Part shown: positions 1 to 5,950 of the stretch, piece after piece
How positions within the stretch are numbered: the stretch's first letter is position 1
Layout of the letters: every line of letters begins with the position of its first letter
The notes under the pieces: generated by a model
What the model was told of the DNA's origin: nothing
Seen by the model: only the letters and a program-made list of their open reading frames with translations
The model's database searches: none
Assembly: GCA_003640335.1 (NCBI GenBank)
Contig: RBKG01000217.1
Location: 1 to 5,950 of the forward strand
Direction: 5' to 3'
Origin: Porphyromonas sp.
Lineage (GTDB): Bacteria; Bacteroidota; Bacteroidia; Bacteroidales; Porphyromonadaceae
DNA: 5,950 nt
Position numbers and translations under genes: made by a program

Positions 1-50
1 TAAATCACGAAAAATATGGCTCTAGTAGTGCCTGCATCGTATAAATGCTG

Positions 51-58
51 TATCTTTG
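51..58 (+). promoter_or_regulatory. Candidate Bacteroidetes -7 promoter box upstream of rfbC
   Basis: The octamer TATCTTTG matches the Bacteroidetes primary sigma factor -7 consensus TAnnTTTG exactly. It lies 35 bp before the rfbC start codon, which would place a transcription start around 63-66 and give a leader of about 30 nt. I do not see a clear TTTG-type -33 element at the expected distance (around 25-32), so the promoter is incomplete by consensus. It is the only good match to this consensus I noticed in the intergenic parts of the window, and it is suitably placed to drive the three-gene unit. Confidence 0.5.
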
Positions 59-60
59 AG

Positions 61-84
61 GTAGAATAACATAAGTAGAATAAC
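61..84 (+). repeat. Short tandem direct repeat in the rfbC leader
   Basis: The 10-mer GTAGAATAAC occurs at 61-70 and again, identically, at 75-84, separated by ATAA (14-bp period). It falls just downstream of the candidate -7 box and ends 9 bp before the rfbC start codon, so it would cover most of the 5' untranslated leader. It could be a local duplication or a binding site; no function is known. Confidence 0.6.
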
Positions 85-93
85 TCAGACATT

Positions 94-666
94 ATGAGAT
101 ATACTCAAACAGCTATCCCTGGACTATGGATTATAGAGCCAGCATTAATCGGAGATGAACGTGGTTACTTCTTTGAGAGCTTCCGTAGTGCAGACTTTGC
201 GATGCATATCGGTGAGCTAACAATAGTGCAAGAAAATCAATCTCGTTCGAAACAAGGTGTCCTACGTGGACTGCATCTACAAACAGGTGAGCATGCTCAA
301 GCTAAGCTAATTCGTTGTGTCGAAGGGGCTATCCTAGATGTTGCAGTAGACTTGCGTGAGGGCTCGCCTACATTTGGTCAGCATTTTGCAATCGAGTTGT
401 CTAGCGAAAATCACAAGCAGATATTTATTCCACGAGGCTTCGCTCATGGTTTCCTAACCTTAAGTGATTATGCTACTTTGCAGTATAAAGTAGACAATGC
501 CTATCACGCTTTAAGTGAATGCAGCTTGCGCTATGATGACCCTGCACTCGGCATCAACTGGAGTGCTGATAATGATATTAACCCTGAGAGCTATATCCTT
601 TCTAAAAAAGACCTTGAGGGTATTAGCTTCGAACTTTATAAGCGTCAGCACTTTTTCCGTAACTAA
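94..666 (+). CDS. rfbC: dTDP-4-dehydrorhamnose 3,5-epimerase (RfbC/RmlC)
   Basis: Cytoplasmic cupin-fold enzyme that epimerises C3 and C5 of dTDP-4-dehydro-6-deoxyglucose, the third step of dTDP-L-rhamnose synthesis for surface polysaccharides. At 190 aa it has the usual family length (about 180-200). Family signatures run along the whole protein: GLWIIEP at 10-16, DERGYFFESF at 21-30, GVLRGLHLQ at 55-63 with the catalytic base His61, the basic residue Lys71, DVAVDLREGSPTFG at 82-95, FIPRGFAHGF at 111-120, Tyr131 in the YKVDNAY segment (70 residues after His61, as in characterised RmlC), YDDPALGINW at 147-156, and a C-terminal LSKKD whose Asp173 fits the dyad aspartate position. The Met at 94 gives the normal N-terminus. 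There is no Shine-Dalgarno, as is usual for this phylum. rmlA, rmlB and rmlD are not visible next to it. The nucleotidyltransferase-family gene follows after 28 bp. The product is very likely; specificity for another 4-keto-6-deoxy sugar cannot be excluded. Confidence 0.95.
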   Translation: MRYTQTAIPGLWIIEPALIGDERGYFFESFRSADFAMHIGELTIVQENQSRSKQGVLRGLHLQTGEHAQAKLIRCVEGAILDVAVDLREGSPTFGQHFAIELSSENHKQIFIPRGFAHGFLTLSDYATLQYKVDNAYHALSECSLRYDDPALGINWSADNDINPESYILSKKDLEGISFELYKRQHFFRN

Positions 667-694
667 TACATTAAACTAAAATTATAGAGACATT

Positions 695-1606
695 ATGGTA
701 CAACCAACACTCCTAGTACTAGCGGCAGGTATGGGTAGCCGCTACGGAAGCCTTAAGCAACTTGATGGCCTAGGTCCTTCTGGAGAAACAATTATGGATT
801 ACTCAATTTATGATGCTATCCGTGCTGGTTTTGGCAAGGTGGTCTTCATCATCAGACGTAGCTTCGAGCAGGATTTCCGCGAGAAGATTCTGTCTAAGTA
901 TGAAGGACGTATCCCTGTTGATGTTGTCTTCCAAGATATGGATAACTTGCCTGCTGGTTTCTCTGTACCTGAAGGTCGTGAAAAGCCTTGGGGTACTAAC
1001 CACGCTGTAATGATGGCTAAGGATGTGATTAAAGAACCATTTGCCGTAATCAATGCTGACGACTTCTACGGCCGTAGTGGCTTCGCTGTGATTGCTGATA
1101 AGTTACGTCAGCTTGCAGGTGGACATGATAAGTATTGCATGGTTGGTTATCGTGTAGGTAATACTTTGAGTGAAAGTGGTAGTGTGGCTCGTGGCGTTTG
1201 TGAAGTAGATGCTAATAACTTCCTTACAGGTGTCGTTGAGCGTACAGCTATTCAGCGTAATGCAGAGGGCAAGATTGCCTTTACTGATGAAAATGGTAAG
1301 GAACAAATCCTTGGAGAGAATACACCCGTTTCAATGAATATGTGGGGCTTCACTCCTGATTATTTCGTACACTCAGATGAGTATTTTGCAGCTTTCCTTC
1401 GTGCTAATGAAGGTAATCTTAAGGCTGAATACTTCATTCCTCTTGTTGTTAATCAGCTTGTACAAGAGAACAAGGCTACTTGTGAAGTTCTGGATACTCC
1501 TGACCAGTGGTTTGGTGTAACTTATGCTGCTGACCGCCCAGATGTTGTAGCGAAAATCAATGCTTTAGTAGCTGCTGGGGAATATCCTCAGAAACTATTT
1601 TCTTAA
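695..1606 (+). CDS. Sugar-phosphate nucleotidyltransferase-family protein, substrate unknown
   Basis: Predicted cytoplasmic GT-A-fold nucleotidyltransferase joining a sugar 1-phosphate and an NTP into a nucleotide sugar. The N-terminal signature LAAGMGSRYGSLKQ (residues 9-22) is a variant of the G-x-G-x-R loop that binds the NTP, with Lys21 nearby. GTNHAV (100-105) fits the base-contacting G-T-x-x-A element. INADDFYG (119-126) supplies the metal-binding aspartate (Asp122 or Asp123). SMNMWGF (213-219) and the C-terminal DQWFGVTYAADRPDV (270-284) recall a Bacteroidetes group usually annotated only as 'nucleotidyltransferase'. It is not a standard RmlA, which carries LAGGSGTRLYP-type residues here, so it should not be called the thymidylyltransferase of the rhamnose pathway. 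At 303 aa it appears complete. The start shares the upstream string AGACATT with rfbC. The peptidase gene begins 7 bp after its stop, so the two are probably co-transcribed. MurU-type or other hexose-1-phosphate specificity is possible but unproven. Confidence 0.85.
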   Translation: MVQPTLLVLAAGMGSRYGSLKQLDGLGPSGETIMDYSIYDAIRAGFGKVVFIIRRSFEQDFREKILSKYEGRIPVDVVFQDMDNLPAGFSVPEGREKPWGTNHAVMMAKDVIKEPFAVINADDFYGRSGFAVIADKLRQLAGGHDKYCMVGYRVGNTLSESGSVARGVCEVDANNFLTGVVERTAIQRNAEGKIAFTDENGKEQILGENTPVSMNMWGFTPDYFVHSDEYFAAFLRANEGNLKAEYFIPLVVNQLVQENKATCEVLDTPDQWFGVTYAADRPDVVAKINALVAAGEYPQKLFS

Positions 1607-1613
1607 TAACTAA

Positions 1614-3656
1614 ATGATGAAGAACATTTCTAAATATATCGGAGTACTATGCCTAACAGGTTTGTCGGTGGCTTGTGCTCCTAAGACGAATAAGAATTAT
1701 TCTGCTCCGGCTATTGACTTTACTGCTATTGACTCGGCTGTAAATCCAACTGAGGATTTTTATCACTTCGTCAATGGTCAGTGGCTTAAGAATAATCCTC
1801 TTCCAGCTGCTTATAGCCGTTATGGTTCGTTTGATATTCTTGGTGATAGCTCTACCGCTCAGGTACATGCTATTGTAGAAGAGCTTGCTAAGGGTAAGTA
1901 TGATAAGGGTACAAACGAATATCGTATTGCTACACTCTATAACCAAGCTATGGACAGTGTAACGCGCAATAAGCTCGGCGCTGAACCTATTAAAGCTGAC
2001 CTTAAGGCTATTCAGAATATCAAGACAAAGGCTGAACTAGTTAGTTACGCTGCTAAGCAAGACCAAGAATATGGTGCTGGTGTACTCTTCGGCTCTTATG
2101 TGGCTGCTGATGATAAGAATAGTACGATGAATATTCTTCATCTTTCTCAGGCAGGTCTAGCACTTGGTCCTCGTGACTACTACCTAGAGAATGATGAGTC
2201 TATGAAGCAAATTCGTACAGCATATGCCAAGTATCTTGTAGACCTTGCTCAGCTCTCAGGTTATAGTAAGGAAGATGCAGAACGCATTTCGAAGAATACG
2301 CTCAAGATAGAAACTGAACTAGCTAAGATTTGCTATTCTCAGGTAGAGCTACGTGATGCTAATCATAACTATAACATCACTAATATCGCAGAATTTGCTA
2401 AGGCTCATAAGGGCTTTGACTGGAACGCTTATTTCTCTCAAAGAGGTCTTAAGGTGGCTACAGCAAACTTCGGACAGCTTGAATTCTTTAAGAAGTTTGA
2501 CAGCTGGTTCGCTACTGTATCTCTAGACGAACTTAAGGATAAGCTTACCGCCGAAATGCTCAATAGCTCTGCTAATGCACTTGGAGATAAGTTTGTTGCC
2601 TTGAATTTTGACTTCTATGGTCGCACGATTAGCGGTAAGAAGGAGATGAAACCTCGTTGGGAACGTTCAGTGGCTGTCGTTGATGAAGTTCTCGGCGAAG
2701 CTATCGGACAAGAATATGTCAAGAAGTATTTTAGTCCAGAAGCTAAGGAACGCATGCTAACGCTTGTGAGCAATCTACAGAAGGCTCTTGCTAAGCGTGT
2801 AGAAGGTCTAGAGTGGATGAGCAAGGATACTAAGGCTAAGGCCCTTGCTAAGCTCAATAGCTTCACTGTGAAGATTGGTTATCCCGATAAGTGGAAAGAT
2901 TACAGCAGTCTAGATATTGATGCAAGCAAGACTTACTATGAGAACCTTAAGGCTGCATCACGCTTCACTCAGGCCGATAATCTTAAGGATTTAGGTAAGC
3001 CAGTAGACCGTACTAAGTGGCTTATGAACCCTCAAGAGGTGAATGCTTATTATATGCCTACTACGAACGAAATCTGTTTCCCTGCAGGTATCCTTCAGCC
3101 TCCATTCTTCAATATGAATGCTGATGATGCTGTTAACTACGGTGCTATTGGTGTCGTTATTGGTCACGAGATGACGCATGGATTTGACGACCAAGGTTCG
3201 CAGTTTGATAAGGACGGTAATATGAACAACTGGTGGACTGCTGAAGATGCTGCTAAGTTCTCAGCTACTACTAAGCGTTTGGCTGCTCAGTTTAGCGAAA
3301 ATATCGTTGCTCCAGGTGTGCATGCTAATGGTGACCTAACTCTCGGAGAGAACATCGCTGACCAAGGTGGATTGTCTGTTGCCTTTGAAGCTATGAAGCT
3401 CGCTATTGGTAATAAGCAAGATAAGATTGACAACCTAACACCAGCACAGCGTTTCTTTATCGCTTATGCTCGCCTATGGGGACAGAATATCACCGAACAA
3501 GAAATTCTTCGTCGTACGAAGACGGACCCACATAGCTTAGGAGACTTGCGTGTTAATCAGGCGCTTAAGAATGTTACAGCATTCCATGAAGCCTTCTCTA
3601 CTAAGCCTGGAGACAAGATGTATCTTGCACCAGAGAAGCGCATCGTCGTTTGGTAG
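1614..3656 (+). CDS. pepO: M13 family zinc metallopeptidase (PepO/neprilysin-like), predicted lipoprotein
   Basis: Endopeptidase of the neprilysin family, expected to cleave oligopeptides outside the cytoplasm. Residues 1-21 form a short basic and hydrophobic signal with LSVAC, making Cys21 the likely lipidated residue; Ser at -3 makes the lipobox imperfect. The N-terminal M13 domain starts near 41 (NPTEDFYHFVNGQWL at 44-58). The catalytic half holds NAYY at 477-480 (substrate backbone binding), the zinc motif HEMTH with His518, Glu519 and His522, the third ligand Glu579 with Asp583 in GENIAD, and His640 and Arg646 spaced six apart as in neprilysin His711/Arg717. All catalytic residues are present, so it should be active. 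It ends in VVW without the cysteine of animal CxxW termini, which is usual in bacteria. The length of 680 aa fits the family. Two ATGs are adjacent (1614 and 1617); either could be the start. Lys is coded almost only by AAG and Arg mainly by CGT, suggesting strong expression. A terminator follows. Confidence 0.95.
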   Translation: MMKNISKYIGVLCLTGLSVACAPKTNKNYSAPAIDFTAIDSAVNPTEDFYHFVNGQWLKNNPLPAAYSRYGSFDILGDSSTAQVHAIVEELAKGKYDKGTNEYRIATLYNQAMDSVTRNKLGAEPIKADLKAIQNIKTKAELVSYAAKQDQEYGAGVLFGSYVAADDKNSTMNILHLSQAGLALGPRDYYLENDESMKQIRTAYAKYLVDLAQLSGYSKEDAERISKNTLKIETELAKICYSQVELRDANHNYNITNIAEFAKAHKGFDWNAYFSQRGLKVATANFGQLEFFKKFDSWFATVSLDELKDKLTAEMLNSSANALGDKFVALNFDFYGRTISGKKEMKPRWERSVAVVDEVLGEAIGQEYVKKYFSPEAKERMLTLVSNLQKALAKRVEGLEWMSKDTKAKALAKLNSFTVKIGYPDKWKDYSSLDIDASKTYYENLKAASRFTQADNLKDLGKPVDRTKWLMNPQEVNAYYMPTTNEICFPAGILQPPFFNMNADDAVNYGAIGVVIGHEMTHGFDDQGSQFDKDGNMNNWWTAEDAAKFSATTKRLAAQFSENIVAPGVHANGDLTLGENIADQGGLSVAFEAMKLAIGNKQDKIDNLTPAQRFFIAYARLWGQNITEQEILRRTKTDPHSLGDLRVNQALKNVTAFHEAFSTKPGDKMYLAPEKRIVVW

Positions 3657-3687
3657 AGTAATCTAAATGAGCCTATTATGGCTATAT

Positions 3688-3738
3688 AATCGTCTTCCAT
3701 ATTTACTTATTAGGGTATGATATGGAAGACGATTTTTT
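3688..3738 (+). terminator. Rho-independent terminator after the peptidase gene
   Basis: A perfect 15-bp inverted repeat (3688-3702 with 3720-3734) encloses a 17-nt loop and runs straight into six T residues (3733-3738, the first two being part of the stem). It lies 31 bp past the peptidase stop codon and should end the rfbC-nucleotidyltransferase-peptidase transcript. The opposite strand has only a weak T-rich tail, so it works mainly in the plus direction. The whole 112-bp gap between genes holds this element plus a 30-bp AT-rich leader for the next gene; no TAnnTTTG box is visible there. Confidence 0.9.
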
Positions 3739-3768
3739 ATATTCACTCATCATATATCATCAATCATT

Positions 3769-5718
3769 ATGAAATCTTACTTGCTCGTGTTGTTGGCTGT
3801 CTGCCTTTATGCGTTTCCCTTGCGCGCTCAAGATGGAGGCGCGTATTCTGCGAGTCGAATTATCTTTGACGAACGTTTGCAGTCAGCCCTAAGTGAAGGT
3901 TGGATGGACGATGATGAGGCTAATCATCTTAGAGAGGTTTATGAAGCATATCTTCATAAACCTCTTTCTGTTAATGAATCCAACCTTGACGATTTGAAAG
4001 ACCTGCCCTTCCTCTCCGAATATAAGGCACTCAAACTACTGCAGTACCGCACTGAGCATAGGGGTATCATTGAAGATGTAAGTCAGCTTAAGGAGATTGC
4101 CGAGTGGGACGATGACTTGTGCATTCTTCTTGCTCCCCTTCTAGATTTTTCTAGACCTCGCCAAAGGCAGATAGCATTTAATCTATCAGACTGGCTCTCG
4201 GAAGGTAAGAGTCGGGCAACTTTACTCTCAAGCTACACGCATAGCCCCGATAAATCTAACCGCTATTTAGGAAGTCCCGAAGCACTCAGTTTGCTCTATC
4301 AATGGCACAATCATAAGGATATTAGTCTTGCTCTTGCTGTTCAGAAGGACGCTTACGAACCTTGGCAATATCATAAATACATTGGCTTTGATAGCTATCA
4401 TGGACATCTTGCATTCAAACGTATAGGTCTTCTCAAACAGCTAATTATTGGTCAGTATCGGACTTCTTGGGGAGAGGGCCTAATCATCAATCAGCGCAGT
4501 TCATTCTATCAACCGATGGACTATACCTTACAAGTCCGTGAGGGCTTTAGTCCTATAAGGGGGACTTCTGAGCAACGCTTTAGCCAAGGGTTAGCTCTCG
4601 AACTATCTTTAACGAAGCATCTATCTGTTTCCGCTTTATCTTCTTGGCGCAGAATTGATGGTGCTATTAACCCTGAGACTTTGGAAGCGTCTGCCATTAG
4701 TGAGAATAGTTTGCACCGAGAAGAACAGTCCTTGAGTAGAAAATGGCAAGTTCCTCTTAATCATTACGGCCTTCAGTGTGCTCTTACTTATAAGCGGTTT
4801 AGGCTGTCTGTTCAGAGCCTATATACAGACTTTGGAAAGTATTATGTAGCTCATCCGCCTCGTTCGGGAGCTTCATTACAATTGAAAAATCTTAATCGTT
4901 TTATTGTTTCAAGCCTCTCGTCTAAGTTTGATTCTCCTAATCATGGTCTGCAAGTTGCCAGCGAACTCGCTTGTACTATTCAGGGAGCAGCAGCCTTTAG
5001 CCTACGCTCTCTTATTCATATTAAGCAGAGTGAATTAATGTTTAATACCTATGTGCTTAGCCCAAACTATTGGAGTTTCTTTGCTCATGGTCCAGCGCAC
5101 ATGTCTGCAATCAATGATGTGGTGGGAGGGCATATTGGGGTAAGTATCCCGCTTAGGCAGTTTCATCTCAGCGCAGATGCTGAGTTGTTTCAGCGAGGTC
5201 TAAGCCAAGAAAGCCAACAACGCTATATGGGTTATTACTTGAATGGAACCTTGGCATATTCATTCAATCGGAATACCCAAGTTAATTTGCGTTTGAGCGA
5301 ACGCAGTAACCAGCGAGAACGTATCAATAGGGCAAAGGTTACATTCATAAAGCAAACTAATAGGCTGCATAGTTCTTTATCATTACAGTCAGCTTATGAT
5401 AGGAGTAAATCTCTAGAGGATATAAGTTTTGCTACAAACATAACCTTGCGTTATGATTGCAATCAAGATTGGCATGTTTTTGCCTCTTCGACTTACTACA
5501 GGACTCCATATTGGAGCGAACGGCTCTATCTCATGCCCGTAGAGCTTAGTCAGGAGTATTCGTCTGCACTCCTTTATGGTAATGGCTTTCTGTGTTCGCT
5601 AGGAACAAATTATGCTTGGGGTAAACACATTAAATTAGGCTTTAGGGCATCGCATTGCTTTAGTCGGAATATACACGAGCGCAATACCTTCGTAGCTTTA
5701 CAGCTCACTTATCATTGA
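3769..5718 (+). CDS. Exported helix-hairpin-helix protein with probable outer-membrane beta-barrel C-terminus
   Basis: Function unknown. Residues 1-20 are a Sec signal peptide (hydrophobic 4-16, likely cleavage LRA|QD after Ala20). Residues about 30-62 are acidic and probably helical. Residues about 66-126 resemble the ComEA-type HhH fold: an opening 'LSVNESNLDDLKDLPFLS', then 'KALKLLQYRTEHRGIIED' and 'QLKEIAEWDDDLCILLAPLL', matching the pattern N-x-x-x-x-x-x-L-x-x-L-P...YR...G...L..I. From about 135 to the end the sequence alternates hydrophobic and polar residues, is rich in Tyr, Ser and Arg, and ends in FVALQLTYH, as expected for an outer-membrane beta-barrel; GQYRTSWGEGLIINQ (228-242) stands out as a likely conserved segment. 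Codon use is mixed (AAA/AAG, AGA/AGG/CGA/CGG all used), unlike the preceding peptidase gene. It follows a strong terminator and has a 30-bp leader, so it is probably a separate unit fed by an unrecognised promoter or read-through. HhH domains often bind DNA, but DNA binding here is only inference; the domain may instead mediate protein contacts. The barrel call is less certain than the HhH call. Confidence 0.8.
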   Translation: MKSYLLVLLAVCLYAFPLRAQDGGAYSASRIIFDERLQSALSEGWMDDDEANHLREVYEAYLHKPLSVNESNLDDLKDLPFLSEYKALKLLQYRTEHRGIIEDVSQLKEIAEWDDDLCILLAPLLDFSRPRQRQIAFNLSDWLSEGKSRATLLSSYTHSPDKSNRYLGSPEALSLLYQWHNHKDISLALAVQKDAYEPWQYHKYIGFDSYHGHLAFKRIGLLKQLIIGQYRTSWGEGLIINQRSSFYQPMDYTLQVREGFSPIRGTSEQRFSQGLALELSLTKHLSVSALSSWRRIDGAINPETLEASAISENSLHREEQSLSRKWQVPLNHYGLQCALTYKRFRLSVQSLYTDFGKYYVAHPPRSGASLQLKNLNRFIVSSLSSKFDSPNHGLQVASELACTIQGAAAFSLRSLIHIKQSELMFNTYVLSPNYWSFFAHGPAHMSAINDVVGGHIGVSIPLRQFHLSADAELFQRGLSQESQQRYMGYYLNGTLAYSFNRNTQVNLRLSERSNQRERINRAKVTFIKQTNRLHSSLSLQSAYDRSKSLEDISFATNITLRYDCNQDWHVFASSTYYRTPYWSERLYLMPVELSQEYSSALLYGNGFLCSLGTNYAWGKHIKLGFRASHCFSRNIHERNTFVALQLTYH

Positions 5719-5750
5719 ATAGAAGCTAAGGGGAGGACGTGCAATAGAAA

Positions 5751-5788
5751 ACCCTCAGTCGTAGTTTGAAGCAACTGCGATTGAGGGT
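5751..5788. terminator. Shared hairpin terminator between convergent genes
   Basis: A 16-bp inverted repeat (5751-5766 with 5773-5788) encloses a 6-nt loop, 32 bp after the HhH gene's stop. In plus-strand RNA the stem is fully paired, using two G-U wobbles (5758/5781 and 5762/5777). In minus-strand RNA these become two C-A mismatches, but the tail is better there (TTTTCTATT reading leftward from 5751) than on the plus side (CTCTATTTCTTC). The position between two converging stop codons and the partial T-tracts on both sides indicate a bidirectional terminator. A much weaker 6-bp hairpin (5795-5800 with 5806-5811) follows and is probably incidental. The rest of 5719-5852 shows nothing recognisable. 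Confidence 0.8.
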
Positions 5789-5852
5789 CTCTATTTCTTC
5801 CTAAAGAAGAACGTTTCAGTATATACTAGTTTAGATTTATGCCTTATTGAGA

Positions 5853-5950
5853 TTAAGCGACTGTCTCGTGTTCACTCTCGTGGCTGTGCCTGAGGAGGTA
5901 GCGGTCGCATTGTCCTGCAATGTCGTAACCAAGAAGAGTGCCGATGATAA
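5853..5950 (-). CDS. 3' end of a convergent gene, DUF2023-like (partial)
   Basis: Reading the minus strand from the window edge, one frame stays open for 31 complete codons and stops with TAA at 5855-5853. The gene continues beyond 5950, so its start is not visible. The visible C-terminus begins IIGTLLGYDIAGQCDRYL and ends in a charged tail rich in His and Glu. The segment LLGYDI-x-x-QC-x-RY resembles, from memory, the end of DUF2023 proteins, small Bacteroidetes proteins of unknown function of roughly 100-130 residues that can lie beside flavodoxin genes. This resemblance, together with the terminator placed for this orientation, is why I prefer this frame over another open frame on the same strand. 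The family assignment is tentative and no function can be given. Confidence 0.5.
   Translation of the reverse strand, partial: IIGTLLGYDIAGQCDRYLLRHSHESEHETVA

Noticed and set aside
3..44. Possible 3' end of an upstream plus-strand gene (frame ending at TAA 42-44)
   Set aside because: Only 13 codons are visible, no family feature can be recognised, and other frames close nearby. It is compatible with a gene end placed just before the promoter box but cannot be supported.
803..1306. Several open frames on both strands inside the nucleotidyltransferase gene (minus 803-1003, 808-1053, 1103-1306; plus 810-1010)
   Set aside because: They lie wholly within a gene with strong family motifs, have no recognisable domains, and look like by-products of its biased codon use.
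1653..3194. Minus-strand open frames within the peptidase gene (1653-1946, 2615-2866, 2991-3194)
   Set aside because: All overlap a confidently identified M13 peptidase in full and show no independent leader, motif or terminator.
3648..3656. Absence of the C-terminal cysteine of the M13 CxxW motif
   Set aside because: Bacterial M13 peptidases commonly lack the disulfide cysteines of animal neprilysins, so this is not a defect.
3670..3683. Small AGCC/GGCT inverted repeat just after the peptidase stop
   Set aside because: A 4-bp stem is expected by chance, and the adjacent 15-bp hairpin explains termination.
3745..3768. Repeated TCAT/ATCA units before the HhH gene start
   Set aside because: Irregular short AT-rich repetition typical of leaders in this phylum; no defined period or motif.

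Overview
The window looks like a chromosomal segment of a Bacteroidales bacterium (Prevotella/Porphyromonas-like; genus not determined). Evidence: moderate G+C, AT-rich leaders with no Shine-Dalgarno sequence, a TAnnTTTG-type -7 promoter box, signal peptides ending in A-QD, an M13 lipoprotein peptidase, and a secreted helix-hairpin-helix/beta-barrel protein of a type I associate with Bacteroidetes. I see no insertion sequence, phage gene, CRISPR array, rRNA or tRNA.

Layout. Positions 1-93 are a leader with a candidate promoter (51-58) and a short tandem repeat (61-84). Three same-strand genes follow with gaps of 28 and 7 bp, probably one transcription unit: rfbC (94-666, dTDP-4-dehydrorhamnose 3,5-epimerase), a sugar-phosphate nucleotidyltransferase-family protein (695-1606), and a PepO-like M13 zinc metallopeptidase with a lipoprotein signal (1614-3656). 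A strong hairpin terminator at 3688-3738 closes the unit. A fourth plus-strand gene (3769-5718) encodes a large exported protein with an N-terminal HhH (ComEA-like) domain and a probable outer-membrane beta-barrel C-terminus. A second hairpin (5751-5788) sits between this gene and the 3' end of a convergent minus-strand gene (5853 to the window edge), whose visible C-terminus resembles the DUF2023 family.

How the genes relate. All four complete genes can be tied to the cell envelope: nucleotide-sugar supply for surface polysaccharide (genes 1 and 2), a probably membrane-anchored peptidase (gene 3) and a probable outer-membrane protein (gene 4). No shared pathway is demonstrated beyond a plausible nucleotide-sugar link between genes 1 and 2. 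The first three genes look like conserved housekeeping or envelope functions. The HhH/barrel protein is the least understood and the best candidate for undescribed biology.
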